Shown here in pieces: positions 63,490 through 64,000 of a stretch of 64,000 nucleotides of DNA (the first letter of the stretch is position 1; each line of letters opens with the position of its first letter). Both the position numbers and the translations under genes were made by a program. The notes beneath the pieces were generated by a model. It was not told the origin of the DNA. It saw only the letters and a list, made by a program, of their open reading frames with translations, and did not search any database. Source of the DNA: Annona cherimola (taxonomy: Eukaryota; Streptophyta; Magnoliopsida; Magnoliales; Annonaceae); contig CM059977.1 of NCBI GenBank assembly GCA_030490835.1, positions 24,595,335-24,659,334 of the forward strand, written 5' to 3'.

Positions 63490-63800
63490 AATTCTATTTT
63501 TAATAATTTTTGAAATTTTTTTTATAAAACTCATAAACTAGTTGTAGTTAACTTATGTATTAAGTTTTATCATTTTTAAAAATTTATATATATTTGAATT
63601 TTGAAAACAAAAATATTTTAGTCAATTAAAAAGTACTAAAACTCTTATTTTTAAAAATAAAAAAAATATATACATGTTTTCAAAAATGGTAAAATTTAGC
63701 TTGTAGATTAAATACACTTAAATTAAGAGTTTTATAAAAAAAATTTCAAAAAAATATTAAAAATAAAAATTATAGAAGAATGCATTGAAATTTCAATGCA
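63490..63800. repeat. Palindrome-family copy flanked by GCATTGAAATTTCAATGCAT
   Basis: The arms pair (ATTAAGTTTTATCATTTTTA with AAATGGTAAAATTTAGC), and both sides carry the self-complementary word GCATTGAAATTTCAAT (about 63461 and 63783), which looks like the true terminus of this subfamily. Confidence 0.5.
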
Positions 63801-64000
63801 TTTGGTTTGCATTGAACCACTCTCCCCTATTTTATGAGTAACTTTATGTTCATAAGCAAGTTGCTTTGATAGATATTAAAATACCTTACCTAAGTTGCAC
63901 CTCTCTTGCCTACATAAATCTATAGATGGTAGGCTTAAATATCATGCCCCACTCCCCGACCAAGAATATCAAAAATCACCTGGTGGGTCTGGTTTGCAGA

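Larger units (their letters stand above)
58560..64000. other. Intergenic region upstream of SKS copy B
   Basis: AT-rich, with two eroded MITEs, a palindrome-family copy, a foldback at 61.5 kb, a SINE candidate, and a pair of direct repeats near 62070-62145 (TTATATAATTAGCCCC and TTATATAATCAACCC). A less AT-rich patch at 59.53-59.74 kb has no recognisable product. No gene seen. Confidence 0.55.

Overview
The window is nuclear DNA from a flowering plant. It has three intron-rich protein-coding genes, all on the minus strand, with GT-AG introns and plant-specific families, set in very AT-rich intergenic DNA full of short transposable elements. The species cannot be named from sequence alone.

Layout: (1) 1-5.7 kb: intergenic, with homopolymer runs, degraded repeats and a remnant of a dispersed repeat carrying an snRNA-type USE/TATA promoter. 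(2) 5.7-19.9 kb: one large gene for the B55 (PR55, WD40) regulatory subunit of protein phosphatase 2A. I resolved 14 coding exons by hand; together they encode about 499 residues. All exons are recognisable, but three (exons 7, 12, 13) contain a +1 change in a short homopolymer, and the exon 7 donor has lost one base. As written, the frame is therefore broken: either a young pseudogene or local consensus errors. Its introns contain a MITE and other insertions. (3) 20-45 kb: a gene desert made of MITEs (a GGGTGTGTTTG-ended Tourist/Harbinger-like family, a long-palindrome family and a hAT-like family), two nested insertions, a closely spaced inverted MITE pair, and a complete 1.1-kb solo LTR with a perfect 5-bp target duplication. 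(4) 45.5-58.5 kb: a head-to-tail pair of intact SKU5-similar (SKS) genes, secreted multicopper-oxidase-fold proteins without the C-terminal copper ligands. Their eight-exon structures are almost identical, and they share a GC-rich upstream motif. (5) 58.6-64 kb: intergenic, with further MITE relics, foldbacks and a SINE candidate.

The two SKS paralogues clearly arose by tandem duplication and probably act in the cell wall/apoplast. The B55 gene is functionally unrelated (phosphatase targeting). I saw no new multi-gene system. The most notable signals are the clustered frame lesions in an otherwise conserved B55 gene, the shared SKS upstream module, and the nested foldback inserted in a TA microsatellite.
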